Origin: Rhodoferax sp.
GTDB lineage: Bacteria > Pseudomonadota > Gammaproteobacteria > Burkholderiales > Burkholderiaceae_C
Length of the DNA: 5,399 nt
Assembly (NCBI GenBank): GCA_030683195.1
Contig: JAUXQA010000068.1
Location: forward strand, 1 to 5,399
Direction: 5' to 3'
Shown here: positions 1-5,399 of the stretch, piece after piece
Position numbering within the stretch: position 1 is the stretch's first letter
Layout of the letters: every line of letters begins with the position of its first letter
Made by a program: the position numbers and the translations under genes
The notes under the pieces: generated by a model
The model's input: the letters and a program-made list of their open reading frames with translations, nothing else
Database searches by the model: none
What the model was told of the DNA's origin: nothing

Positions 1-188
1 CCGACTTGCAAAGCCACCTGGACAACCAGGAGCGCGACATCCTGATTCAGGCCCTGCGGGAGACTGGCTTCAATCGCACCGTGGCAGCGGCCCGACTGGG
101 TATCAGTCTGCGCCAAATGCGCTATCGGATCGCCAGGCTGCACATTGAAACCCCAAACAGCAGCGAATCTTTCGATGAAACAAGCTAG
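1..188 (+). CDS. pilR: C-terminal end of an NtrC-family response regulator, probably PilR (5' end outside window)
   Basis: Only the last ~61 codons are present; the reading frame enters from the left edge (first full codon at 3) and stops with TAG at 186-188. The peptide (LQSHLDNQERDILIQALRE, then GFNRTVAAARLGISLRQMRY, then RIARL) is a Fis-type helix-turn-helix, the DNA-binding domain that ends sigma-54-dependent activators of the NtrC family. The pattern of N-R-T, A-A-x-R-L-G-I-S and R-Q-M-R-Y-R-I-x-R-L matches the PilR end best. PilR, with the sensor kinase PilS, activates type IV pilin transcription. The receiver and AAA+ domains would lie upstream and cannot be checked here, so another NtrC-type regulator is possible. 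The tail after the HTH (HIETPNSSESFDETS) is short and unremarkable. The stop lies inside the following ampD gene, suggesting co-transcription. Confidence 0.72.
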   Translation, partial: DLQSHLDNQERDILIQALRETGFNRTVAAARLGISLRQMRYRIARLHIETPNSSESFDETS

Positions 189-774
189 CACGCCAAAGTC
201 TGCGCCGATCTGGGTGGATGGCTGGTACCAATTCGCAAGCCCTATTGAATCGCCCAATTTCGGACCACGCCCGCCCGGCTGCAAGCCCGAGCTGATCGTG
301 GTGCACGCCATCAGCCTGCCGCCAGGCTCATACGGTGGCAAAGAAGTTGAGCAACTGTTCACGAATCAACTGGACTGGGAGCAACACCCATACTTTGAGA
401 CGATTCGGGATATGACCGTGTCAGCGCATTTTTATATCCGGCGTCAGGGTGAATTGCAGCAGTTTGTCAGCGCAGAGAACCGCGCATGGCACGCCGGCGT
501 TTCCAGTTACCGGGGACGCAGCAACTGCAATGATTATTCCATTGGGATAGAGCTTGAAGGCGCTGAAGGCGGCCCCTTTGAGGACGCGCAGTACGAGACG
601 CTGGCGGCCTTGTGCGCGGCCATCCTGGAGCGTTACCGATTGGCCGATCTGGCTGGCCACGAACATGTGGCCCCGGGCCGCAAGACCGATCCGGGCGTCG
701 GATTTGATTGGCAGCGGCTTCAGAACTCTCTGGGTCTGGTGCAAAAACAGTTACCAGAAGGCGTAGGACGATAG
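175..774 (+). CDS. ampD: 1,6-anhydro-N-acetylmuramyl-L-alanine amidase AmpD
   Basis: A 199-residue zinc amidase (Amidase_2/PGRP fold) that cleaves the lactyl-L-alanine bond of anhydro-muropeptides in the cytoplasm during peptidoglycan recycling. In many Gram-negatives its loss derepresses AmpR-controlled beta-lactamase. The zinc ligands of E. coli AmpD (H34, H154, D164) correspond to H44 (IVVHAISLPPG), H162 (GHEHVAPGRKTDPG) and D172. The catalytic residues E116 and K162 correspond to E126 (YSIGIELEG) and K170. The GWY near the N-terminus and the final FDW motif are also typical. Length is close to the usual ~185 residues, and there is no signal peptide, as expected for the cytoplasmic enzyme. 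I chose the ATG at 175; an in-frame TTG at 145 would add 10 residues with no family resemblance. The start lies 14 bases inside the end of the pilR-like gene, with only a weak Shine-Dalgarno, so translational coupling is likely. Confidence 0.95.
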   Translation: MKQASTPKSAPIWVDGWYQFASPIESPNFGPRPPGCKPELIVVHAISLPPGSYGGKEVEQLFTNQLDWEQHPYFETIRDMTVSAHFYIRRQGELQQFVSAENRAWHAGVSSYRGRSNCNDYSIGIELEGAEGGPFEDAQYETLAALCAAILERYRLADLAGHEHVAPGRKTDPGVGFDWQRLQNSLGLVQKQLPEGVGR

Positions 775-849
775 ACGGATTTTTGCAACATCTGGCTACC
801 CGTTACAAGGACAAACCCAGACGCCGTGTTTTTTTGAATCTGAAGCATT

Positions 850-865
850 ACACTACAGGTAGTGG
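850..865 (+). promoter_or_regulatory. NrdR box 1 (upstream, degenerate)
   Basis: ACACTACAGGTAGTGG matches the NrdR consensus ACACWATATATWGTGT at 12 of 16 positions, with the outer ACACTA and TAGTG arms kept and the AT-rich centre changed. On its own it would be weak. It sits exactly 32 bases (three helical turns) upstream of a near-perfect box, the standard arrangement for NrdR-regulated nrd promoters. It is the upstream site of the pair controlling nrdA and probably nrdB. Confidence 0.8.
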
Positions 866-866
866 C

Positions 867-895
867 TTGTCTTCACTTCAGACCCTATATATAGT
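867..895 (+). promoter_or_regulatory. Predicted sigma-70 promoter of nrdA
   Basis: A -35-like TTGTCT (867-872, 4/6 to consensus) and a -10-like TATAGT (890-895, 5/6) are separated by 17 bases. Transcription would start near 902 and give a leader of about 87 nt before nrdA. The -35 lies in the spacer between the two NrdR boxes and the -10 is inside box 2, so NrdR binding would block RNA polymerase. The hexamers are seen directly; activity and start site are inferred. Confidence 0.55.
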
Positions 896-897
896 GT
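882..897 (+). promoter_or_regulatory. NrdR box 2 (near-perfect)
   Basis: ACCCTATATATAGTGT differs from the NrdR consensus ACACWATATATWGTGT at only one position (third base C for A). NrdR is a zinc-ribbon/ATP-cone repressor that binds paired boxes upstream of ribonucleotide reductase operons when dATP is plentiful. Sixteen bases separate this box from box 1, putting both on the same face of the helix. The nrdR gene itself is not in this window. Confidence 0.9.
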
Positions 898-939
898 GTG
901 GTGATCTCTACCACAACCCGCAGATAAATCGGGGCTGTG

Positions 940-953
940 CCTGGACGTCCAGG
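940..953 (+). repeat. Perfect 14-base palindrome in the nrdA leader
   Basis: CCTGGACGTCCAGG is a perfect palindrome centred between 946 and 947, about 45 bases downstream of the predicted transcription start and 35 bases before the nrdA start codon. As DNA it has the form of a dimeric regulator operator. As RNA it could form a 5-bp stem (CCUGG/CCAGG) with an ACGU loop. It does not resemble an NrdR box, a LexA box or a DnaA box. Its role is unknown and it may be chance. Confidence 0.5.
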
Positions 954-979
954 AATCCAAACAAAATCAAGTTACAGAC

Positions 980-986
980 GAGGAAG
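980..986 (+). promoter_or_regulatory. Ribosome binding site of nrdA
   Basis: GAGGAAG lies just upstream of the ATG at 989, with GAGG ending 5 bases before the start codon. This slightly short spacing is still usable. It supports 989 as the start, together with the ATP-cone beginning about 35 residues in. Confidence 0.75.
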
Positions 987-988
987 AA

Positions 989-3922
989 ATGCAATCAACT
1001 TTGACCCCCCCTGCCCCAACCCACGCCAGCGCCACAGCGCCGCATGTCGCAACGGGTAATAGCAGCCCGGCACCCAGCGCGCTTAACCATTACCAGATCA
1101 TTCGCCGCAATGGTGCGGTCGTGCCGTTCGAGCCGACGAAGATCGCTGTCGCCATGATGAAGGCTTTTTTGGCCGTGCATGGCACCCAGGGCGCTGCCTC
1201 GGCAAGCGTTCGCGAAACAGTGGACGAACTGACACAAGGCGTCATTCGAGCCCTGATGCGCTCTCGCCCCGGTGGCGGCACCTTCCATATTGAAGACGTC
1301 CAGGACCAGGTTGAACTCGGTCTGATGCGCGGTGGACACCACGAAATCGCCCGTGCGTACGTGCTCTACCGTGAAAAACACAACCAGGAGCGCGCCAAAA
1401 AATTGGAGCAAGAAGCGCCCCAAGCGCCCTTGCTGCATGCCCTGGACAAAGGTGAACGGATCGTTCTGGACCTGGTTCGCCTGGAACAAATCATCGAGTC
1501 AGCCTGCGCCAACTTGGGCGCCGACATCAAGGCGGCGCCAATCCTCGCAGAAACCATGCGCAATCTGTACGACGGTGTTCCGATGGACGAGGTCTACAAA
1601 GCCTCCGTCCTGGCGGCTCGCACGCTGATTGAGAAAGACCCGGATTACACCTACGCCGCAGCGCGACTTTTGTTTCACACCATGGCCAAGGAGATCCTGG
1701 GCCGGGACGTGGCGCAAGCTGATATGGCGCAAGCCTACGTGGACTACTTTCCGCAATTTATCAAGAAGGGCGTGGACAATGAGCTGCTGGATGCACGTTT
1801 GCAGCAGTTTGACCTGGCTCGTTTGGGCGCGGCCCTCAAGGCTGAGCGGGATCTGAAGTTCGATTACCTTGGACTCCAGACCTTGTATGACCGCTACTTT
1901 CTCCACGTGGGCAAAGCGCGTATCGAGTTGCCTCAGGCATTTTTCATGCGTGTGGCCATGGGCTTGTCGCTCAATGAAGCCGACCGGGAAACACGGGCCA
2001 TCGAGTTTTATGAGGTGTTGTCGTCATTTGACTTCATGTCCAGCACGCCCACCTTGTTCAACAGCGGCACACTTCGCTCACAGCTCTCAAGCTGCTATCT
2101 GACCACGGTGCCTGACGATCTCGACGGCATCTACGAATCCATCAAGGAAAACGCGCTGTTGTCCAAGTTCGCAGGCGGCTTGGGCAATGACTGGACGCGC
2201 GTCCGTGCGCTGGGCTCTCACATCAAAGGCACCAACGGAGAATCGCAAGGTGTTGTGCCGTTTTTGAAGGTCGTCAATGACACGGCTGTGGCGGTCAATC
2301 AGGGCGGCAAGCGCAAGGGGGCTGTGTGCACTTACCTGGAAACATGGCACCTCGACATTGAGGAGTTCCTGGAGTTGCGCAAAAACACAGGTGATGACCG
2401 CCGACGCACCCATGACATGAACACGGCCAACTGGATTCCCGACCTCTTCATGCGCCGGGTGATGGAAAAGGGCCAATGGACTCTGTTTTCGCCGAACAAC
2501 GTGCCTGATCTGCACGATAAATTCGGATCTGACTTTGAAGAAGCTTATGTCGCCTACGAAGCCAAAGTGGCGCGTGGAGAACTGTCTCCAAGCCGCACGA
2601 TGCCGGCAGCCGACTTGTGGCGCAAGATGCTGACCATGTTGTTCGAAACAGGGCACCCCTGGATCACATTCAAGGACGCCTGTAACGTCCGCTCTCCTCA
2701 ACAGCACGCCGGCGTGGTCCATTCCAGCAACCTGTGCACCGAGATTACGCTCAACACCAGCGATACGGAAACCGCCGTTTGCAACTTGGGTTCAGTCAAC
2801 CTGCTGCAACATTTGAAAGATGCCGCAGATGGCACCAAGGTGCTCGACCATGCCAAACTGCAAAAAACCATCACCACTGCGATGCGCATGCTCGACAACG
2901 TCATCGACATCAATTACTACGCAGTAAAAAAGGCCCGTGACTCCAATATGCGTCATCGTCCTGTCGGACTTGGCTTGATGGGCTTCCAGGACAGCCTTTA
3001 CGAGTTGCGCATTCCTTACGCCAGCGATGCCGCAGTGGCCTTTGCAGACACCTCGATGGAGGTCATTTGCTACTACGCCTACTGGGCATCCACCGAGTTG
3101 GCGCGTGAGCGCGGCCAGTACGAGAGCTACAAGGGCTCGCTGTGGGACCAGGGCATCCTGCCACTGGACACACTGGACATGCTCACCCGTGCGCGCGGTG
3201 GCTATGTGGAGGTCGATCGCTCATCCACGCTGGATTGGGAAAGTCTGCGCCAAAAAATTGCCCAAGACGGCATGCGCAACTCCAACTGCACGGCTATTGC
3301 ACCAACTGCGACCATCTCAAATATCATTGGTGTGGACGCATCGATCGAACCCTGCTTCGGTAACTTGTCCGTCAAGTCGAATTTGTCGGGCGAATTCACC
3401 ATCATCAACAGCTACCTGGTGCATGACCTCAAGCGCCTGGGTTTGTGGGATGACGTGATGGTGATGGACCTCAAGCATTTTGATGGTTCTCTGAGCCCTA
3501 TCGACCGGGTTCCCGCTGAAATCAAGGCCTTGTACGCAACGGCCTTTGAAGTAGAAACCCGCTGGTTGGTTGAGGCTGCAGCACGCCGCCAAAAGTGGAT
3601 TGACCAAGCTCAGTCACTCAACATTTACATGGCGGGCGCCTCTGGCAAAAAGCTGGATGAAACCTACAAGCTGGCGTGGGTTCGGGGTTTGAAAACCACC
3701 TACTACCTGCGTACGATGTCGGCCACCCATGTCGAAAAGTCGACGGTAAGTGCTGGCCGCATGAATGCAGTGTCCTCTGGCCAGGAAGCAAGCCCGGGTG
3801 GCGCCCCAATGAGTGCACTCGACGCCGCCGCAGCTGCGGCTCAAATGCAAATGGCAACCGGTCCCGCCACCGACATCAAGTTCTGTGGCGTCGACGATCC
3901 CACCTGCGAGTCATGCCAATAA
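989..3922 (+). CDS. nrdA: Ribonucleoside-diphosphate reductase, class Ia, alpha (large, catalytic) subunit
   Basis: This 977-residue protein reduces NDPs to dNDPs as a complex with NrdB in the cytoplasm. Residues 1-33 are a low-complexity Ala/Pro/Thr leader. Residues ~36-129 form an ATP-cone (IIRRNGAVVPFEPTKIAVAM, HIEDVQDQVELGLM), the overall-activity site that reads ATP/dATP. Residues ~157-230 resemble a second, degenerate cone. The barrel begins near 350 (STPTLFNSG). By comparison with E. coli NrdA, the redox pair is C369 (LSSCYL, C225) and C598 (AVCNLGSVNL, C462). N581, the thiyl-radical C583 and E585 (SNLCTEI) match N437/C439/E441. Specificity loop 2 is at ~436-445 (VNQGGKRKGA). MRNSNCTAIAPTATISN (from 762) is the phosphate-binding segment. 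Y905/Y906 match the radical-transfer pair Y730/Y731. The end CESCQ supplies the thioredoxin-accessible cysteines C973/C976. The ORF is intact. Length and cone layout resemble the ~960-residue Pseudomonas NrdA rather than the 761-residue E. coli enzyme. Transcription is probably repressed by NrdR through the boxes at 850-897. Confidence 0.98.
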   Translation: MQSTLTPPAPTHASATAPHVATGNSSPAPSALNHYQIIRRNGAVVPFEPTKIAVAMMKAFLAVHGTQGAASASVRETVDELTQGVIRALMRSRPGGGTFHIEDVQDQVELGLMRGGHHEIARAYVLYREKHNQERAKKLEQEAPQAPLLHALDKGERIVLDLVRLEQIIESACANLGADIKAAPILAETMRNLYDGVPMDEVYKASVLAARTLIEKDPDYTYAAARLLFHTMAKEILGRDVAQADMAQAYVDYFPQFIKKGVDNELLDARLQQFDLARLGAALKAERDLKFDYLGLQTLYDRYFLHVGKARIELPQAFFMRVAMGLSLNEADRETRAIEFYEVLSSFDFMSSTPTLFNSGTLRSQLSSCYLTTVPDDLDGIYESIKENALLSKFAGGLGNDWTRVRALGSHIKGTNGESQGVVPFLKVVNDTAVAVNQGGKRKGAVCTYLETWHLDIEEFLELRKNTGDDRRRTHDMNTANWIPDLFMRRVMEKGQWTLFSPNNVPDLHDKFGSDFEEAYVAYEAKVARGELSPSRTMPAADLWRKMLTMLFETGHPWITFKDACNVRSPQQHAGVVHSSNLCTEITLNTSDTETAVCNLGSVNLLQHLKDAADGTKVLDHAKLQKTITTAMRMLDNVIDINYYAVKKARDSNMRHRPVGLGLMGFQDSLYELRIPYASDAAVAFADTSMEVICYYAYWASTELARERGQYESYKGSLWDQGILPLDTLDMLTRARGGYVEVDRSSTLDWESLRQKIAQDGMRNSNCTAIAPTATISNIIGVDASIEPCFGNLSVKSNLSGEFTIINSYLVHDLKRLGLWDDVMVMDLKHFDGSLSPIDRVPAEIKALYATAFEVETRWLVEAAARRQKWIDQAQSLNIYMAGASGKKLDETYKLAWVRGLKTTYYLRTMSATHVEKSTVSAGRMNAVSSGQEASPGGAPMSALDAAAAAAQMQMATGPATDIKFCGVDDPTCESCQ

Positions 3923-3977
3923 GGCGTGCCCGGATGGGCTTCACGATGCTGCTGCGCAACACTTGAAGACACATTAC

Positions 3978-4019
3978 GGCAGCGATATGAATGAATACTT
4001 TTCATTTCATTTCGCTGCT
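3978..4019 (+). repeat. Imperfect inverted repeat (hairpin) between nrdA and nrdB
   Basis: The left arm GCAGCGA (3979-3985) pairs with TCGCTGC (4012-4018), extended by a G-T pair at 3978/4019. After a T-T mismatch, ATGA (3987-3990) pairs with TCAT (4007-4010). After a one-base bulge (4006), ATGAA (3991-3995) pairs with TTCAT (4001-4005), leaving the 5-base loop TACTT. This gives about 16-17 pairs in 42 bases. It is not followed by a T-run (next bases CTCATAATCC), so it is not a standard intrinsic terminator. It ends 27 bases before the nrdB start codon. An mRNA-stabilising or processing element, or an attenuator, is possible but only inferred. Confidence 0.6.
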
Positions 4020-4027
4020 CTCATAAT
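3999..4027 (+). promoter_or_regulatory. Possible weak internal promoter for nrdB
   Basis: TTTTCA (3999-4004, 4/6 to a -35) and CATAAT (4022-4027, 5/6 to a -10) are 17 bases apart, overlapping the right arm of the inverted repeat. The start would fall near 4034, leaving only ~13 nt before the nrdB ATG and placing the GGAA ribosome binding sequence almost at the 5' end. This could be a chance match in an AT-rich stretch. Confidence 0.2.
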
Positions 4028-4036
4028 CCGCTGATT

Positions 4037-4040
4037 GGAA
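4037..4040 (+). promoter_or_regulatory. Ribosome binding site of nrdB (weak)
   Basis: GGAA followed by 6 bases and the ATG at 4047. It is short but correctly spaced, and favours this ATG over the in-frame TTG at 4035, which would overlap the site. The start at 4047 gives the family-typical N-terminus MLNWDEE. Confidence 0.55.
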
Positions 4041-4046
4041 ATACTT

Positions 4047-5219
4047 ATGTTGAATTGGGACGAAGAAATCAAGCCGGCATTGTCCGTTTACACGCAGGGC
4101 TTATCCAGCAACCTGCCAACCGAATTACCTTTGGTATCAGCGGCCATTCGCACGCTGAACGAGGCAAAGAGTGATCAGGCTGCACCCACTGCAAGTGCCC
4201 CGCGCCGTGTGAATGCGGCGGACAAGCGCATCATCAATGGTAAAACCGACGTCAACCAACTTGTGCCTTTCAAGTACAAATGGGCTTGGGAAAAGTATCT
4301 GTCGAGTTGCGCCAACCACTGGATGCCCCAAGAAGTCAACATGACACGGGATATCGCACTCTGGAAAGATCCCAATGGATTAACCGAAGATGAGCGACTG
4401 ATCGTCAAGCGCAATCTTGGCTTTTTCGTGACCGCGGATTCATTGGCAGCCAATAACATTGTTCTGGGCACTTACCGCCATATCACTGCGCCGGAATGCC
4501 GCCAGTTCTTGCTGCGCCAGGCCTTCGAAGAGGCTATTCACACACATGCCTACCAGTACATTGTGGAGTCCTTGGGACTGGATGAAAGTGAGATTTTCAA
4601 CGCTTACAACGAAGTTAAATCCATTCGCGACAAAGACCAGTTTCTGATCCCATTCATCGAAGCGATCATGGATCCGAATTTCAAAACCGGTACGCATGAA
4701 ACAGATCAGACGTTGTTGAAGTCGTTGATCGTTTTCGCTTGCCTCATGGAAGGTCTGTTCTTCTATGTCGGATTTACCCAAATTTTGGCTTTGGGTCGAC
4801 AAAACAAAATGACCGGGGCAGCGGAACAATATCAGTACATCTTGCGCGATGAGTCCATGCACTGCAACTTCGGTATTGACCTGATCAACCAGTTGAAGCT
4901 TGAAAATCCGCTGTTGTGGACACCTGAGTTCAAAGCCGAAATCAAGGTGCTTTTTGAGCATGCCGTAGAACTTGAATATAAATACGCTGAAGACACCATG
5001 CCGCGCGGTGTCTTGGGCATGAATGCATCCATCTTCAAAGGTTATCTGCGCTATATCGCCAACCGGCGGGCCATGCAGATTGGACTGGAGGCGCTATTCC
5101 CGAACGAGGAAAATCCGTTCCCGTGGATGAGTGAAATGATTGACTTGAAGAAGGAACGTAACTTCTTTGAAACCCGTGTTATTGAGTACCAATCTGGCGG
5201 AGCGCTTTCCTGGGACTAA
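4047..5219 (+). CDS. nrdB: Ribonucleoside-diphosphate reductase, class Ia, beta (radical-generating) subunit
   Basis: This 390-residue subunit carries the diiron-tyrosyl radical cofactor and delivers the radical to NrdA for each turnover. All metal ligands known from E. coli NrdB are visible: D131 (TADSLAAN; D84), E162 and H165 (FEEAIHTHAY; E115/H118), E235 (MEGLFFYVGF; E204), E269 and H272 (RDESMH; E238/H241). The radical tyrosine is Y169 (Y122), seven residues after E162. W92 (NHWMPQEV) matches W48 of the transfer path. The C-terminal tail with Y381 (VIEYQSGGALSWD) is the flexible NrdA-docking peptide, with Y381 the likely Y356 counterpart. Residues ~30-70 before the core are a variable Ala-rich linker, so the protein is slightly longer than the 376-residue E. 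coli form. The N- and C-termini closely resemble Pseudomonas-type NrdB. The presence of the radical tyrosine excludes the tyrosine-less class Ic type. It lies 124 bases after nrdA on the same strand, probably in one operon. Confidence 0.98.
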   Translation: MLNWDEEIKPALSVYTQGLSSNLPTELPLVSAAIRTLNEAKSDQAAPTASAPRRVNAADKRIINGKTDVNQLVPFKYKWAWEKYLSSCANHWMPQEVNMTRDIALWKDPNGLTEDERLIVKRNLGFFVTADSLAANNIVLGTYRHITAPECRQFLLRQAFEEAIHTHAYQYIVESLGLDESEIFNAYNEVKSIRDKDQFLIPFIEAIMDPNFKTGTHETDQTLLKSLIVFACLMEGLFFYVGFTQILALGRQNKMTGAAEQYQYILRDESMHCNFGIDLINQLKLENPLLWTPEFKAEIKVLFEHAVELEYKYAEDTMPRGVLGMNASIFKGYLRYIANRRAMQIGLEALFPNEENPFPWMSEMIDLKKERNFFETRVIEYQSGGALSWD

Positions 5220-5390
5220 CTGGACACATGACCACAAGAACTTCACACATGGCGCATCAGTCCATTGAGGCTGGGCGTTACGTGTGCCCCCGAGTTCATG
5301 GCGCTGGGACTCAAACCCAACCCCATGAGTCGCTTTGTGCACTCCAACTCGCATGAAGTGCTCTTTGTAAATTTATCAAGGAGATATTAA
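5220..5390 (+). other. Noncoding spacer between nrdB and the next gene
   Basis: These 171 bases hold no convincing gene. I see two modest inverted repeats. The first is GACTCA (5308-5313) with TGAGTC (5326-5331), a 12-base loop. The second is GCACT (5339-5343) with AGTGC (5357-5361), extended by CA/TG inside one mismatch. Neither is followed by a clear T-run; after the second comes TCTTTG, so a weak terminator for nrdB is only a possibility. I found no well-spaced promoter hexamers for the downstream gene. Confidence 0.5.
5378..5383 (+). promoter_or_regulatory. Strong Shine-Dalgarno of the downstream gene
   Basis: AAGGAG followed by 7 bases and ATG at 5391. This is the best ribosome binding site in the window and suggests a highly translated product. 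Confidence 0.85.
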
Positions 5391-5399
5391 ATGGCAACT
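5391..5399 (+). CDS. First three codons of an unidentified gene (3' end outside window)
   Basis: ATG GCA ACT (Met-Ala-Thr) follows an ideal Shine-Dalgarno, so a real start is very likely. Three residues cannot identify the product. From my memory of Burkholderiales neighbourhoods, nrdB is often followed by a lysine/alanine-rich histone H1-like DNA-binding protein that begins MAT and is strongly expressed, which would fit. That is inference from context only. Confidence 0.7.

Noticed and set aside
827..835. T-run after ampD as a Rho-independent terminator
   Set aside because: The run (TGTTTTTTT) is suggestive, but I find no stable stem immediately before it. Only a poor TGCAAC/GTTACA pairing with a long loop lies further upstream.
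897..905. DnaA-box-like sequence (as known at the E. coli nrd promoter)
   Set aside because: The best match is only about 6 of 9 to the reverse complement of TTATCCACA, which is too weak to report.
897..915. TGTGGT/ACCACA hairpin near the nrdA transcription start
   Set aside because: The six-base arms are real, but the left arm lies upstream of the predicted start (~902), so the RNA hairpin would not form. It also overlaps the end of NrdR box 2. Probably chance.
935..953. LexA-type operator near the leader palindrome
   Set aside because: CTGT at 935-938 has no ACAG partner at the required 8-base spacing.
708..1004. Open + frame spanning the ampD end, the nrd promoter region and the nrdA start
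   Set aside because: It runs through the NrdR boxes and leader, has no plausible ribosome binding site and resembles no protein family. Translating a regulatory region explains it.
2087..2722. Long open frame on the - strand inside nrdA (211 codons)
   Set aside because: It lies fully antisense to strongly conserved nrdA sequence, has no recognisable domain, and is expected from the GC-rich codon pattern of the + strand.
4440..4961. Long open frame on the - strand inside nrdB (173 codons)
   Set aside because: It is antisense to the conserved diiron core of nrdB and has no family resemblance. It is a shadow frame.
5228..5356. Small + ORF of 42 codons after nrdB (MTTRTSHMAHQ...)
   Set aside because: No Shine-Dalgarno, no recognisable motif and unremarkable composition; consistent with chance in a spacer.
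1..5399. Mobile elements, CRISPR arrays, tRNA or rRNA genes
   Set aside because: I saw no transposase-like genes, direct repeat arrays, attachment sites or structured RNA genes. The window reads as conserved core chromosome.

Overview
The window looks like an ordinary chromosomal housekeeping segment of a betaproteobacterium, most likely Burkholderiales and perhaps Comamonadaceae. This rests on the gene order (end of a PilR-type regulator, ampD, nrdA, nrdB), the moderately GC-rich codon use, and the protein types. NrdA carries an N-terminal ATP-cone and ends in CESCQ. NrdB starts MLNWDE and ends GGALSWD, which is the subtype I know from Pseudomonas and Burkholderiales. Assignment to family or genus is inference. 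All real genes are on the + strand.

Layout. Positions 1-188 hold the last ~61 codons of an NtrC-family response regulator (probably pilR) with its Fis-type helix-turn-helix. ampD (175-774) overlaps that end by 14 bases and encodes the cytoplasmic anhydro-muropeptide amidase. A 214-base noncoding region (775-988) follows and is the control region of the ribonucleotide reductase genes. It holds two NrdR-box-like palindromes exactly 32 bases apart, a sigma-70-type promoter whose -10 lies inside the second box, and a perfect 14-base palindrome in the leader. nrdA (989-3922, 977 aa) and nrdB (4047-5219, 390 aa) encode the two subunits of a class Ia aerobic ribonucleotide reductase, and both appear intact with all key residues. 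The 124 bases between them contain a long imperfect inverted repeat just upstream of the nrdB ribosome binding site. After nrdB come 171 noncoding bases and then a strong Shine-Dalgarno and the first three codons (MAT) of another gene. From neighbourhood memory only, that gene could be a histone H1-like DNA-binding protein.

How the parts work together. NrdA and NrdB form the enzyme that reduces ribonucleoside diphosphates to deoxyribonucleotides. Control appears to act at two levels. The ATP-cone of NrdA senses dATP/ATP on the enzyme, and NrdR, itself an ATP-cone repressor encoded elsewhere, would bind the paired boxes over the promoter. ampD and the pilR-like gene belong to separate functions (peptidoglycan recycling; type IV pilus regulation) and are merely neighbours.

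I see no sign of a previously undescribed system, mobile element, CRISPR array or RNA gene. The items worth a second look are all noncoding: the NrdR box pair, the leader palindrome, and the nrdA-nrdB intergenic hairpin.
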